A stretch of DNA of 64,000 bases, from positions 14,560,574 through 14,624,573 of the forward strand of contig NC_044916.1 of assembly GCF_003576645.1 (NCBI RefSeq), read 5' to 3'. This DNA is from Ipomoea triloba (taxonomy: Eukaryota; Streptophyta; Magnoliopsida; Solanales; Convolvulaceae). Position 1 is the first letter of the stretch. Every line of letters begins with the position of its first letter. Shown here piece after piece: positions 46,661 through 57,707 of this stretch. Position numbers and translations under genes: made by a program. Below the pieces are notes generated by a model. That model saw nothing but the letters and a program-made list of their open reading frames with translations, had not been told where the DNA came from and did no database searches.

Positions 46661-46665
46661 GGCGT
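46661..46665. repeat. Target-site duplication (GGCGT) of solo LTR
   Basis: GGCGT before TGTTGG. Its partner GGCGT is at 48307-48311 after CTAACA. Confidence 0.85.
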
Positions 46666-48306
46666 TGTTGGTCCCAAGGGGATGGGGTACAAGTCTAGAG
46701 GGGGGGGTGAATAGACTTGTATAAGATTTTGCAAATCTTTTCAACCTCTCGTGTGTATTGAACTTAGGATGTTTAGGTTCGATACCTCACGAGGTGAAGA
46801 CAAAGTTTTATGCGCAGCGGAAATGTTATCCCCTTTTAGTTAGCACGAGTTTGAGTTAGTTCGAGAAGTGCGTTTATATGCAGTGCAATCGAGAGGTTAG
46901 CGAGAGATAAAAACAGTAAGTAAATGCAAGAGAGATTTTTAAGTGGTTCGGCCAACCCGCCTACGTCCACTCTTCTTCCAGAAACTCCCTGGAAGGATTG
47001 CACTAAAAACTTCCCTTATTTAGTACAATATCGAGCGCTTGAGCTTTGATCACGAAGCCCGCCTCAAGCCTCAGGTTTTTCGCCCCGCTTCTTGTTACTC
47101 CACCTCTCGAGCACTTGACCTTTGATCACCAAGCCCGCGTCAAGCCTCAGGATCTTNTTAATCCAAAGCAAGGTGTTTTTGGTTGTCACAGTTGAATGTA
47201 ACAAGCTCCAATCTGACCACAAGCTATCGTTGAATCAACTTCGATGTAGAGCAGCTTCGGTCACCTTCTGGATGTATAACAGTTTAAGCTTTGTAACTCT
47301 CTTGAAACACTAAGATGTGTTTTCTCGCTGTTTTGAATATCAGGATGATATTCCAAGTTGAGCACTTGCACTTGAACGTTTTAGACAGACACTTCTTAAG
47401 AATTTCGAACCTCTTTTCTTTTTAACTCCTTTTTCTTTTTTGTGTCTTTACGTCCTTATATATGAGAGTAGAGGAATAATTCCGTTGGAGGGAAAATTAT
47501 TCCGTTTGAAGTTTGTCTCCCACGCTGATCATGGGTCTTGCATATTTTCAGCATATTTCATGGAGTGGTGATCTTGTAACTTGAACCTCTTTGTCTTGTA
47601 GTGAATGTTCCATAGTTCACTTTTCTTGAGTCCATGCTCCACTTTTCGTCTTTTGGTAAAAGTTACTCTTTTTATATTCCCATTATTCCTTGTTTGTAGG
47701 GAATCAGACCACTTCAGCATTGGTGCACCTTTTGACCGTTTGTGGTGGAAATCTGACGTGTCATCCATTTCCGCCCATTTTGAAATCTTCACGTTCGGCA
47801 CCTCTTCATTATTCCATCTCCATGATATTCTTCTTCTCCAGACTTTAAGTATGACCGTCCTTCAGCTTTGTTGGAGAATTGTTAGTGTATCGAGACCAAG
47901 GTTGATATCTTGATCGTTTGATGTCTCGAACTCAAATATCGAGAGGTCTATCTCTCGAACTCTGTTTATGTCTCGAACTGGATAACTGTATCGAGAGGTT
48001 CTACCTCTCGAACTCTGATTATGTCTCGAGACTTAGTTGATGTCTCGCAGACCCTTATTCCTCCAGTGTTGTCCCATGCCTTCTTCTGATCTGTCTATAT
48101 GATTACAATACACGAGACTTCTAAGATGTTCAAACAAATTTACCTCAAGCTTAAATGTTTTCCGAGTTGAGCTCAAAGTTACTCGGTTGTATTTTCGCTC
48201 TTGGTTTACTTGTCGAACTTACAGCGTTTTTGCCTATGCATCGAGACTTGGGGATTTCTACTTAACAGTTGGTATCATCAAAACCTATTACATGATGTTC
48301 CTAACA
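46666..48306. repeat. Solo Sirevirus LTR
   Basis: Same LTR as 21246-23043, with complete ends and matching GGCGT on both sides and no internal sequence. It is the product of LTR-LTR recombination or, less likely, of assembly collapse. A single N at 47157 marks a loss of about 160 bases of the tandem unit zone. Confidence 0.88.
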
Positions 48307-48401
48307 GGCGTAACACCCATTATCTACCATTCTAGAAGCTCAATATGAGACCTACCATTCTAGAAGCTCAATATGAGACCACTATTCTTTCTGTGTAGAA
48401 G

Positions 48402-48766
48402 CCTCCCCAAGTGGATTATTGGAAAATCAACATTGACATAGCTATGGACTCAGCAAATGGAAAAATGGGGTTTGGTTGGGTGGTGAGGGATTCAGAAGGC
48501 GTAGTGATCAGGGTGGGTTTGCAAATGGTGAATGGACTTTATACGATTCGTGTGGCGGAGGCTTTGGGAGCTAGGGAGGCGTTGAGTTGGATAAGTGTAA
48601 GGGATGGAGTAGGGTGATTTTGGAGACAGATGCTCAAATGGTTACAAATGCAGTGTTACGGGGGCAGAATATTACTCAATTTGGAGCTATAATTGACGAG
48701 ATTCGGTCGCGAATACGAAGTCTGTTGATGGTTGAGTTTTGTTTTGTTAAACGTAGTGGAGACTAA
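48402..48766 (+). pseudogene. Captured plant RNase H-like (RVT_3 type) gene fragment
   Basis: Translates as PPQVDYWKINIDIAMDSAN, then GFGWVVRDSEGVV, AEALGAREALSW, a one-base frame break near 48604, then RVILETDAQMVTNAVL and ending FCFVKRSGD. This is the RNase H fold common in plants as free domains and at the ends of LINEs, with the Asp, Glu and Asp positions preserved. The true start is missing; GTG at 48411 only opens the frame. The C-terminal His region is replaced by the inverted repeat that starts at its stop codon. Confidence 0.7.
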
Positions 48767-48949
48767 TGGCATTTCTTTTATGCATGCATGAGCTCCGAGA
48801 CTGTGTAAAAGGTGCAAATGGTGAACGATAATACTCAACCATGCATGAGCTCCCAAACTCTCATGGTGCAAAGGTATTAACTCTCCTTGTTTCATGCATG
48901 CAGAAAAGAAATGCTCGGAGCTCATGCATGCAGAAAAGAAATGCCATTA
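48764..48949. repeat. Inverted repeat with 35-bp arms
   Basis: 48764-48798 (starts TAATGGCATTTC) is the reverse complement of 48915-48949 with one mismatch. The pairing extends loosely outward (GGTGCAAATGGTGAACGATAAT against ATTATCATTCACCATTTGCAC near 48986). A direct repeat GCATGCAGAAAAGAAATGC also occurs at about 48898 and 48927. Confidence 0.85.
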
Positions 48950-49079
48950 GCTGCATACATAAACTCCCAAACTCTCCTCGCTTTAATTATCATTCACCAT
49001 TTGCACAGTCCCTCGCAGTCTTTCAGACCCACTATCAAACATTTCATGGGAATCGGAAAAAGAGCGAGGTGAAATTTTA

Positions 49080-49545
49080 NNNNNNNNNNNNNNNNNNNNN
49101 NNNNNNNNNNNNNNNNNNNNNNNNNNNNNNNNNNNNNNNNNNNNNNNNNNNNNNNNNNNNNNNNNNNNNNNNNNNNNNNNNNNNNNNNNNNNNNNNNNNN
49201 NNNNNNNNNNNNNNNNNNNNNNNNNNNNNNNNNNNNNNNNNNNNNNNNNNNNNNNNNNNNNNNNNNNNNNNNNNNNNNNNNNNNNNNNNNNNNNNNNNNN
49301 NNNNNNNNNNNNNNNNNNNNNNNNNNNNNNNNNNNNNNNNNNNNNNNNNNNNNNNNNNNNNNNNNNNNNNNNNNNNNNNNNNNNNNNNNNNNNNNNNNNN
49401 NNNNNNNNNNNNNNNNNNNNNNNNNNNNNNNNNNNNNNNNNNNNNNNNNNNNNNNNNNNNNNNNNNNNNNNNNNNNNNNNNNNNNNNNNNNNNNNNNNNN
49501 NNNNNNNNNNNNNNNNNNNNNNNNNNNNNNNNNNNNNNNNNNNNN
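49080..49545. other. Assembly gap (466 N)
   Basis: Unknown sequence. By comparison with the 5' LTR it should hold the right end of the MULE-like insertion and LTR equivalent to about 18206-19280. Confidence 0.99.
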
Positions 49546-49893
49546 TATATTAATATGTATTATGTACATATTATGGGTACGTGTAGAATAGTATATATAT
49601 ATATATATATATATTTATATAGGTGATATATATATATATGTAGTGTAGATACGTGTAGTGTAGTATATATATATATAATTATAAAGTATGGTGTGNCATC
49701 TGCTGGTGAGGTTGGAGACGTAGTGTCGACAGGTGCTTTCGGGTTTCCACCTTCGATGGTATCATCAGTACTCCTCGAACCAGCAGGACTTGGGGCATTC
49801 TGCTTATGTTGCTCATTTGACTGCATTTCAGTCTGCTNTATATATATATAATTATAAAGTATGGTGTGTATATTGGTGTGCTGTAAGTGAATT

Positions 49894-49932
<39 letters not shown>

Positions 49933-49988
49933 GTGTATTGTATATATGTATATATATCTATATACGTGGGGTGTGTGGGCATTTAACC

Positions 49989-50020
<32 letters not shown>

Positions 50021-50713
50021 TATATGGGTATGTATGTATTAATAACATGTTGTATTATGTATATATATATAGGGTAAAATGTCACATTTTGTGTATAGTA
50101 TATGGTATGTATAACCCACAATTATATATGTGGTTAGTGAGAATAACAAATATATTTTATGTGTTATGCCTAGGCTGAAGTTGGGAAATGTATATGTTAT
50201 ATGCATTGAGATGTATGTGCCAAATGTGAGATTTATGTGATAATTGTGGAGTTGAAAGTGTAGAGTAGTTACACTTGATTTACTTTTGTGAAAGGATGTT
50301 AGTGGATCATCCAAGTGTTTGGCAAAAGAAAAGGAAGATTTTTGAATTGGGTTAAAAAGGAGGATTAATTTTCGAGTATTGGAATTGACCCAAGTATGTT
50401 CAAAATATTTTCAATGCAAGAAAAAGAAAGAGTAGAAAAATGTTTTCAAACCTTAGTTCTAGTAAAGTGGTGAAGGATCTTATTAACCACGGAATAAAGA
50501 TGAGCTTAAAGTGCCAATTCCGCATGGTAATTATGTGTATGATCAATCATACTGTGGGCGAAGTCTATTCGCCGAGTACTATATCACCCGGAAGGAAAAG
50601 GTACTCCTACGGGGGTGTGCACACTTAAGTATAGTCACTCTATGTTCGGGTAGGTGTCGTTCTTATGAACCTAGTGAGGCTAGCTAGGAATCATTCCAAC
50701 GCTCCTATAAGTC
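49546..50713 (+). repeat. Tekay 3' LTR, second part, truncated
   Basis: Matches 19281-20254 apart from microsatellite lengths and the misplaced block 49697-49837. It ends at AAGTCC (50713), where Athila protease sequence begins without an N. Confidence 0.82.
49697..49837 (-). repeat. 141-bp block of Sirevirus accessory ORF, misplaced
   Basis: Bounded by a single N on each side and nearly identical (two differences noticed) to about 24638-24778 in the accessory ORF. The TA-rich LTR sequence on its two sides overlaps itself. It looks like a short contig dropped into a gap. Confidence 0.8.
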
Positions 50714-50714
50714 C

Positions 50715-52484
50715 CAATTGCAAGTAGACAGAATAAGGCATCAAGTTAATGCTTGCCCCTAAATCAAGCATTGCCTTTTCTTTCATAGAATTCCCCACTG
50801 TAATAGTTATTATGAAACTACCGGGGTCTTCTAATTTTGGGGGCAAGTCAGTTTGTAAAACAGCACTCACAGTTTTAGACATGAAAACTTTTTCATTATG
50901 TTCATACCTACGCTTTCTAGTGTTTAGTTCTTTCAAAAACTTAGCATAGGCAGGCATATTTTTAATCATGTCTAACAAAGGCAAATTCACATTCACTTTT
51001 GACAACAAATCATCAATCTCAGAAAATGATCTATCAAACTTTGAATTTTTCAACCTACCAGGAAATGGAACTGGGGGAGCATATGGCTTAGGGGGCACAT
51101 AAGGATCATTAGATTTATGCAATTTGGGTTCATCCTTATTAGCATCATTATCAACATTCAAATTTTCAACTATTTCAGCTTGTTTAGAAGTGGTATTTTC
51201 CTTAACATCATTTTCAATAACTCTACCACTTCTTAACACAGTCATAACCTTAGCTTCTTCAGGTTGGCTAGGCAACTTACCTGGCAGATGGCCTTGTAGA
51301 GCTTCGGCAATTTGCCCCACTTGGACTTCCAACTTTCTCATGGAAGCTTCATTTCTGGCAAGTGAAGCCTCAGTTTTAGCAAGTGATGCCTCTGTTCGTT
51401 GGAACCGTTGATCGTTTGCTTCTTGTTGCATTTGGAACCACTGGTTATTTGCTTCTTACTGTCTATTACAATTCTGTATGAAAATATCCAAAGAATCCTC
51501 CCAAGATGGTTTTTTCGGTTGAGGTGGAGCAATAGGTTGAAAATTATTCTGGTTATTATTCCAAGAAAAATTGGGATGGTTTTTCCAACCCGGATTATAA
51601 GAATTAGAATACGGGTCATTTCTAGGCCTTTGATTGAAACTATTCATAGCATTGGCCTGTTCAAAATTGTGAACATCTTCGTCCACCATAGATGCATTGT
51701 TTTGCTTCATACTCATCATAGAATACATGCTTTTCACTTGTTTAGCTAACTCAGACACTTGAATTTCCAACCCAGCATTTGAATTAACTTCATACATACC
51801 TGGCGTCTGTCCCCTGACGCTCTTTTGTTGGGAGTTTGCCCCTAGCATTTCATACAATGCTAAGGTTTCCTCCGCAGTTTTTTCTCCCATGGCACCTCCA
51901 GCCGCATTGTCAACCATTGATTGGCTGGTTTGAGTCAAACCATCATAGAAAGTTTGATTTTGAAGCTCCAATGGGTAGCCATGGTGGGGGCATTGAATGA
52001 GCAACATGTTGAACCTTTCCCATGCCTCATGGAATGGTTCGCCTTCAGCTTGCGAAAAGGTCGCAATTTTTCTTCTCAATTCAGCAGTTTTCGCATGGGA
52101 ATAGAACTTACCAATAAACTTGTTATACACCTCCGGCCATGTCCGAAGGGATCCAGGTGTAAGAGTCATGAACCATGTTTTTGCTGCATCTTTCAAGGTG
52201 TATGGGAAACACCTCATCCTTAGTGCATCCTCGGTCAAGTCATTCAACGGGAATTGTTGGACTATCCCGTAGAAATCCCTAATAAAGGTAAGGGCATCTT
52301 CGCTTGCTGAACCGTGAAAAGACGGCAGCTGGTTGTAATGGACCGTCTTTAGCTCATAGTTCCTGGCTGCATCAGTAAGCACTATGCAAGAAGGTGAAGC
52401 TCCTACTTGGGGCCTACCAAAGTCTTTCATTAGCCTCGGGTTGGGTTGAGGGTTTGGTCGATGGGGTTGAAGAAGTGCGTCCAT
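50715..52484 (-). pseudogene. Athila gag and protease
   Basis: Capsid precursor plus protease. ATG at 52484 (MDALLQPHRP). Residues ~30-210 are the gag core (HYNQLPSFHGSASEDALTF, MRCFPYTLKDAAKTWFM, EPFHEAWERFNMLL). Residues 280-330 are Asn/Gln/Pro-rich (NPGWKNHPNFSWNNNQNN), typical of Athila gag. A TAA at 51456-51458 interrupts, and the same frame continues with three near-repeats of EASLA- type heptads (likely coiled coil). The protease follows, with LPPKLEDPGSFIIT and a D-L-G-A-S active-site motif. It is cut at 50715 by the truncated Tekay LTR. One stop codon separates it from an intact gag-protease frame. Confidence 0.82.
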
Positions 52485-52735
52485 TGTTGTGGTTGTTTCT
52501 TTTGGTTCAAAACTAGGTTTTTCAGAAGGTAAAGTTTTTTTCTTTTTTTTTTATCAATGCGGTCGTCCAAAGGCAATAGTGTAGGTTTTAAAGAACGACG
52601 ACCTTGCATAAAATAAAAACACAAATAAACTAACAAACGAACAAATAAACAAATACTAAAAGCACTTTTTATTATTATTTTTTTTGAAATAAATATTAAG
52701 CAAAGTAGAAACAAAAGAAATTGCAAAAATATAAT
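52485..52735 (-). other. Athila 5' leader
   Basis: Non-coding AT-rich leader between primer site and gag start. Confidence 0.6.
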
Positions 52736-52753
52736 TCCCCGGCAACGGCGCCA
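52736..52753 (-). other. Athila primer binding site (tRNA-Asp)
   Basis: TGGCGCCGTTGCCGGGGA on the - strand, matching all 18 bases of the tRNA-Asp 3' end complement as I recall it; five bases from the LTR edge. Confidence 0.9.
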
Positions 52754-52758
52754 AAAAT

Positions 52759-54127
52759 TGATGGACAATTTTTAAATATTAAAGTCCTCGCAAGTGCGCG
52801 AGTCAATTGCAGTGATAGTGTGCAAAGGCAAGGGTCGAACCCAGAGGGAATTGATAATATGCAATTTGTAAACTTGAAATTAAACTAATTAACTTGACAA
52901 TTTAAAGTGTTCAAAACTAAATGCAAAACTGAACCAAATGCTATGTTGAAAACTAAGACAAGAAACAATCAATTAAAAACCGAGCAAATAAAGATTGCAA
53001 ATAAGTAAGAGATAAAAAGAGAAAAGAAACTCTAAGACCATGAATAAACTACCATTATAGTAAGGCAATTTCGACTAACAAATAATTGAGCATTAGCATT
53101 ATAATTCATTGAGTAGGCATCAAGGCTGTAGGCATAAAACGGTAGCAATGTAGTTCGTACTAACATAAAGAATTGAAATTATAATTACTAATTATTCTAA
53201 ACTCAAATTAAAAGCATAAGAAAGGAAATCAAAATAGCTATTGCCGTCTACACATTAATGCTGCTACCAACTTAGGATTTATTGAATTAGACACTAAAAC
53301 CAAAGCTCCATACTTCAATATGCAATACTACAAATTGAGAAGGGAAAAGTAGGATGACGTGTGCAAAGTGAAGACAAAAAGAGAAAGCAAAACCAGAAGT
53401 AGACGCCAATTGCCCAGCTGCTGCGACTCAGAATTTCGTAAAATCACCGCAATTCGCCGCCCAGAAACGCCGCTGAACCAGAGATTGTCGGAAATAAAAA
53501 TTGTCCGCCGAACCAAAATTAATTGTGAGACATTGTGAAAAGCAATCTTTGGAGAAACTGCCGACCGAACGGAGATCGCCGAACGGACTTTTTGTGAAGG
53601 AATTGATGATTGGTGATGATCAACGAGAATCCAATATATAGTGCTTCAACCCCAAACTGTTTATCCGTTTACGTAATCTTAATTCATGGCGTTAATTCCA
53701 CAGAAGGACGAGAACCGCGGAACGCCATTGGAGACAATTTCTTCCAACGCCTCTTGATCACTCTTCCGTCGAGGAGGTTTGTGGTTATTGAATCAGATCT
53801 AATGCCACGCCGAGAAGTCTCGTTCTGTTGTTGACCGGAGAAAAGGGAATCAAGACCGCCTCTGTTTATTTACGCAAATTAAAAAGACTTCGACTACTAG
53901 AATTGTTTTACTATTATTATTATTATTATAAACAAATCGCAGACTAAATAAACTAAAGCTCAAAATAAAATTAGCCTAGACTACATTATTAAATAATAGA
54001 TTTAATTATAATTATTGGATAAACATAAAGTAAATAATTTAATAATATTAAGCATAAAAAAGATAACTAATTAGTAAAAATATTAAGTAACATATAACAA
54101 AATAGAGTAATAAAATTGCACTTATCA
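52759..54127 (-). repeat. Athila 5' LTR (intact)
   Basis: 1369 bases, TGATGG...TTATCA on the + strand, the undisturbed reference for the broken left LTR. It is followed by GGGTA, the target-site duplication. Confidence 0.9.
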
Positions 54128-54317
54128 GGGTACTACACTCACTTTCCCATTTTTGCAAAGTAGAAAGAAAAACAACATATCATTGATTTCTAGTGCATAG
54201 CTTATTTTCTTGATCTTTGGAATTATATAGTTGCTTTTGAATAGGCCTGGTATTTCGATTTGCTTAACTTGGTTTTGTTTTGCTTGAGGGCAAGCAAGGT
54301 CTAACTATGGTGAGATT
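54128..54317 (+). other. End of element X interior
   Basis: Resumes X after the Athila insertion. It contains TTGCTTGAGGGCAAGC, a phrase also seen (inverted) before the LTRs of Athila and Y, and a weak polypurine stretch GGTGAGATT before the LTR. Confidence 0.6.
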
Positions 54318-54701
54318 TGATAAGCCGTGAATTAACCCATAAATATGCTTTAATTGTACTAATTTCTAAGTGAATGTCAGGTGTTTGTGCAAGAACAAAG
54401 CGTATTTCAGGTGTTTATGGCTCAAGGATTGAAAATTGGGACTTAGGCATGTTGAAGCGTAAAATGTAAGCGAATCGGGATAATTTCAAGGCAAAATGGT
54501 GCAAGAATGAATGACCAAAATCATAACAAAGTTCAACGGAACAACGAAGCAAGGAGTTAAGTCAAGCCATACCACCGGGAGGATGTCAAGCTGCTGGTCA
54601 CGGTGTGACTAGAAGAGTGACATCCTTGATAACATTCTGATTAGTTGTCAAACTGCTGGTCACAGCTTGACGACTGCTGATCATAAAGTGGTCATGGGAG
54701 T
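54318..54701 (+). repeat. Element X 3' LTR, partial
   Basis: TGATAAGCCGTG start, closely similar to 3719-4096. It is cut at GGTCATGGGAGT by element Y. Confidence 0.85.
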
Positions 54702-56004
54702 TGACATATTGTTTTTCTAGTGGTGGTGAAATGATGGAATACTGAGGGTAAAATGGAGAAGAAGTTCCCCGAGTGTCGGTCTCGAAGGAAGGACGTGGAG
54801 GTGTGTCAAGTGTTCGAGTGTTCAATTGATTCAGTCATGTGATAGATTGAGTGTGGTTGTGGGTGTGGTGAATAGAGATTTAAAGGTGCAGAGATTCATA
54901 AGGTTGTGCAAAGTGAAGATAAAACAAATATGAGTAAATAAATGTAGGAAAGTAAGGGATTGGTTAGTGTTCATTTATGTTGCATCCTAGTGTGTCTAAA
55001 GCAATGGATAAACGAAGCAAAGATGTTGGCTATTCAGGAGTGTGTCTTCTTAGTCCTCTTCCACCTCTATGTACTAGGACTTCTTAGACTTAAGAGTGCC
55101 TTTAAGAAACCAAAGTTCTAAGAGACATTTTATCGAACACCTTAGCTACACACTTTCCTACTATTCTTATGAATTCCATAGGATCTATGATTGTCACAAA
55201 TCTTTCAATCTCAACTCTAATCAAAGACATGAAAGAGTCAAGAGCTCAATCTCTCATCTAGATTGCCCAAATCCAAACAAGATATCATCAAAACAACAAT
55301 CAATAGACAAGAATAGAAATTCCAACAAACAAAGCAACTTGATCCAAAATAAGACATAAGATTATCACACTAGCAATATATCTTCACACAATCCAAACCC
55401 TAGATTAAACTAGCCACACATGTTCAAGAATTCAGTGCAATAACTAATTTAATCCAAGAACAAGATAATAAAAATAGATTAAAATGTAATAGAGATCACC
55501 TAGTAATGAAGTATTTCTTCAATCCAAGCTTTTTGTCTTCCTTTACAAGGTGAATTTGCAAAGCTAAACTATTCTAAAAACTAAAAAAATGAAAAGAGAA
55601 CTTTCTAAGATTGGAGGAAGGGAGGAACTCCCTTGAAATTCTATCAAGGGGCCTTATATAGTCTCCGAAATTTCGACATAGAAATATTTCCATCCACGCC
55701 AGCACCACGCGTGGTTGCGTGCGTGGTTGGCTACTGGAATGCTGCCACGCCACCAACCATGCGTGTGGGTCTCATTCCGGGTCCTTCGGCGCTCCTGACT
55801 TGCTCAGTTTGCTTGCTTAGCTCGTTACTTGTTTCTAATAGCTCCCGGGACCTCTGTAATATCTCAATTCATGCCAAAGGTAGCTTTGTGTGCGGTTAAC
55901 GATTTTAAAACACAAATTCTCACAAAATTATCATATAAGGATACCGAAAACGCTATAAAGCACCCTAGTTTATACTCAAATAATAGGTGTCTTGGGAGCT
56001 TATC
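54702..56004 (-). repeat. Element Y 3' LTR
   Basis: 1303 bases with TG...CA ends. Includes a GC-rich block at 55690-55780 with repeated CACGC / GCGTG phrases. Confidence 0.65.
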
Positions 56005-57707
56005 AAGTTTTCACACTTTACTTCTTGCTTGCCCTCAAGCAAGATAACATACTTCTAAGCACATAAGCTTCCAAGATACCACTCGTACAAAACGGATCTC
56101 TTGGTCAATCAAAATGGTGGGTGTTTAAGGCTATCGAAAAAGGGGGAAATCTTTTGTGTTATCTACAAAGGATGTTGGTTAGACGCCATCAACTCAAGGA
56201 ATATTTTCGAGAAGTAAAAATCTTTAGTAGATAAACAATTAAAACAAAGGAACACACTTCTCGCACCACGCGCAAGCATGCAATCCCAAATTCGAATTTG
56301 CCTCTCATTTAATTAGGGCCTCTAGCTGATCCCACTAGTGGGAACGATGTGCACTAGTTAATCAACCCTTTCGTCCTAAATGCCAAAGCCCAACGATAAA
56401 ATAAGTGAGGGTAGGGGCATGGACCACACACAGCTTATGGCTTAGTGCGGTCCCTCTTTTCTTCTCACTTCCTAGGATAACGTCATCAAGTAACCCGACT
56501 TCACATGGAGCTCCATGCTTTTTATAAGACAGTGCAATGGGTACCCGGATCCTAGCGAAGCGGCTCACCTCATCTCAATTTTCTCAATTCCTTGGACAGT
56601 TTTATGTGGACAACCAACTCCAGATAAAGCTTTTGCTTACCGAAGACTATGGTTGAACACAACCCAACGAATTGGCTTTCCTCACTTTTTATCTCGATGA
56701 TTGGCCTTTGTGCCTTTTCAACTGTTTCTCCATGCAACCCCTCATGCCTTTTTCTTTTGGGATTAAGGGATTTTTCACTCTTATGCTTACCAACAGGTTC
56801 ACCTTTTGCCCCATGCCTTACCAAGATTAGTTCAATTCCGGGCCTCGCTAAAAATTATCTTTCTCAAATTAAAAAGAGCACACTCCCACTTCGAGAGATT
56901 CTTGACTAAGGTCCTACGTAAATAAGAGGCGAACATCATGCATGTAGGCAAGAATATAAACTTATTTCACTCTAAACACTCTCATGGGTGCGAAAAGTAA
57001 CTTTCTCAAAGATATTTCAAGAATAAAATTTTTTGGGTATCTAGTCAAAATTCTCTCTAGATAACACAAACAATAACTCTCTTTTCAAATTGCAAATACA
57101 CCCGTTTATCTTTCCCAAGAGACCAACTTTTCAACTCTAAGCAAATAAGCATGTTAAGCACAAAGTGTGTCCTTTCCACACTTTAAAATAAACATCGTCC
57201 TCGATGTTTCCTTATAACATAGGGTAAAGGAAAAATGGGTTTCAACGGATTTGGCAAATAAGAAATCCTTTCCACGCTTTGGAATTTGCTCTGGGATATA
57301 GGGTAATTGTTAAAATAACATGGTAAGCTCAAAACAAACACATACAAAGCTATATAAACATATTTCCACACTTTAGATTTGAAAACGGGGCATAAAATAG
57401 AAAAGGGATAAGAGGTTAACCAAGTATGCATCCCTCTTTCCACACTTTAGCTTCCAACATCGGCCAGCCTCCGTTATCAATGCTCTATTTCAAAAGATGG
57501 TAACAAGATATACAATAGCGATTCAAGAGAACTTTTCAATTATTATAAACTTGATAGAATATCTTATAGCAAAATAGATAAAAGCATAAAATCTAGATAA
57601 TTAAATATTTAAAATAGAACTACTTAATAGAGTAAAATTATTCAAATAAACTACCAAATATAATAGTGCATAAAAATAAAGCAGATAAACATAGAAAGCA
57701 TTGAATG
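56005..57707 (-). other. Element Y interior, non-coding
   Basis: Several CCACACTTTA phrases (57174, 57364, 57441) and TCGTCCTCGATG near 57191 mirror the GTGTGGGGAGG / ATCGAGGATGATG region of X. No gene is visible. From about 57480 it is AT-rich without similarity that I can see. Confidence 0.5.

Larger units (their letters stand above)
45943..49079. mobile_element. MULE-like insertion carrying gene fragments (right end in gap)
   Basis: LTR sequence switches at 45943 to GAGTTAATACCTCCAATGG and a ~190-base stretch (GTGGTCCTCCGTTAG, GGGCAAATATGTCAG) that resembles the terminal inverted repeats of plant Mutator-like elements. The interior has a (GA)n run at 46215-46237, repeated ACAATGTGCTAGGCTTTGTG phrases (46404-46580), a solo Sirevirus LTR and a fragment of an RNase H-like gene. 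No transposase is seen. The right terminus would lie in the N run 49080-49545. The MULE assignment rests on one end only. Confidence 0.45.
18108..50713 (+). mobile_element. Tekay-type chromovirus (Ty3/gypsy), nested in Athila
   Basis: Layout: 5' LTR start 18108-21245 and end 39415-39798 (split by the Sirevirus), initiator-Met-type primer site, gag, pol with a C-terminal chromodomain-like segment, polypurine tract, and 3' LTR from 45845 (split by a MULE-like insertion, resuming at 49546). The LTR starts TGTAACCCC and ends TTACA. The 3' LTR is cut at 50713, at the position equivalent to 20254, where Athila protease sequence begins. So the far end of the LTR and the flanking Athila piece are deleted and no target duplication can be paired (left flank ATCCT at 18103-18107). 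Confidence 0.82.
8565..54127 (-). mobile_element. Athila-like Ty3/gypsy retrotransposon, deeply nested
   Basis: Reading on the - strand: 5' LTR 54127-52759, tRNA-Asp primer site 52753-52736, gag and protease 52484-50715, then an interruption by the Tekay element (50713-18108), the start of RT 18107-18023, RT end/RNase H and integrase 18021-14914, polypurine tract 13700-13686 and 3' LTR 13685-8565. The LTRs begin TGATAAGTGC and end CCATCA. The 3' LTR is disrupted by duplicated and inverted segments next to an N run. No envelope-like ORF was found between integrase and the 3' LTR, where some Athila elements have one. Gag has a stop and pol has frame breaks, so the element is dead. Confidence 0.85.
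3719..54701 (+). mobile_element. Element X: non-autonomous Ty3/gypsy-type LTR element, split by Athila
   Basis: X consists of a 5' LTR (3719-5186), a primer binding site, a broken ORF and a long non-coding part up to 8564. It resumes at 54128 and ends in a partial 3' LTR (54318-54701) that element Y interrupts. The two LTR parts share the start TGATAAGC and close similarity over 384 bases. No protease, reverse transcriptase or integrase was seen, so it looks like a large non-autonomous derivative. The TGATAAG LTR start and tRNA-Asp-type primer site match the Athila-like element nearby, which could have supplied enzymes. That partnership is inference. Confidence 0.75.
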
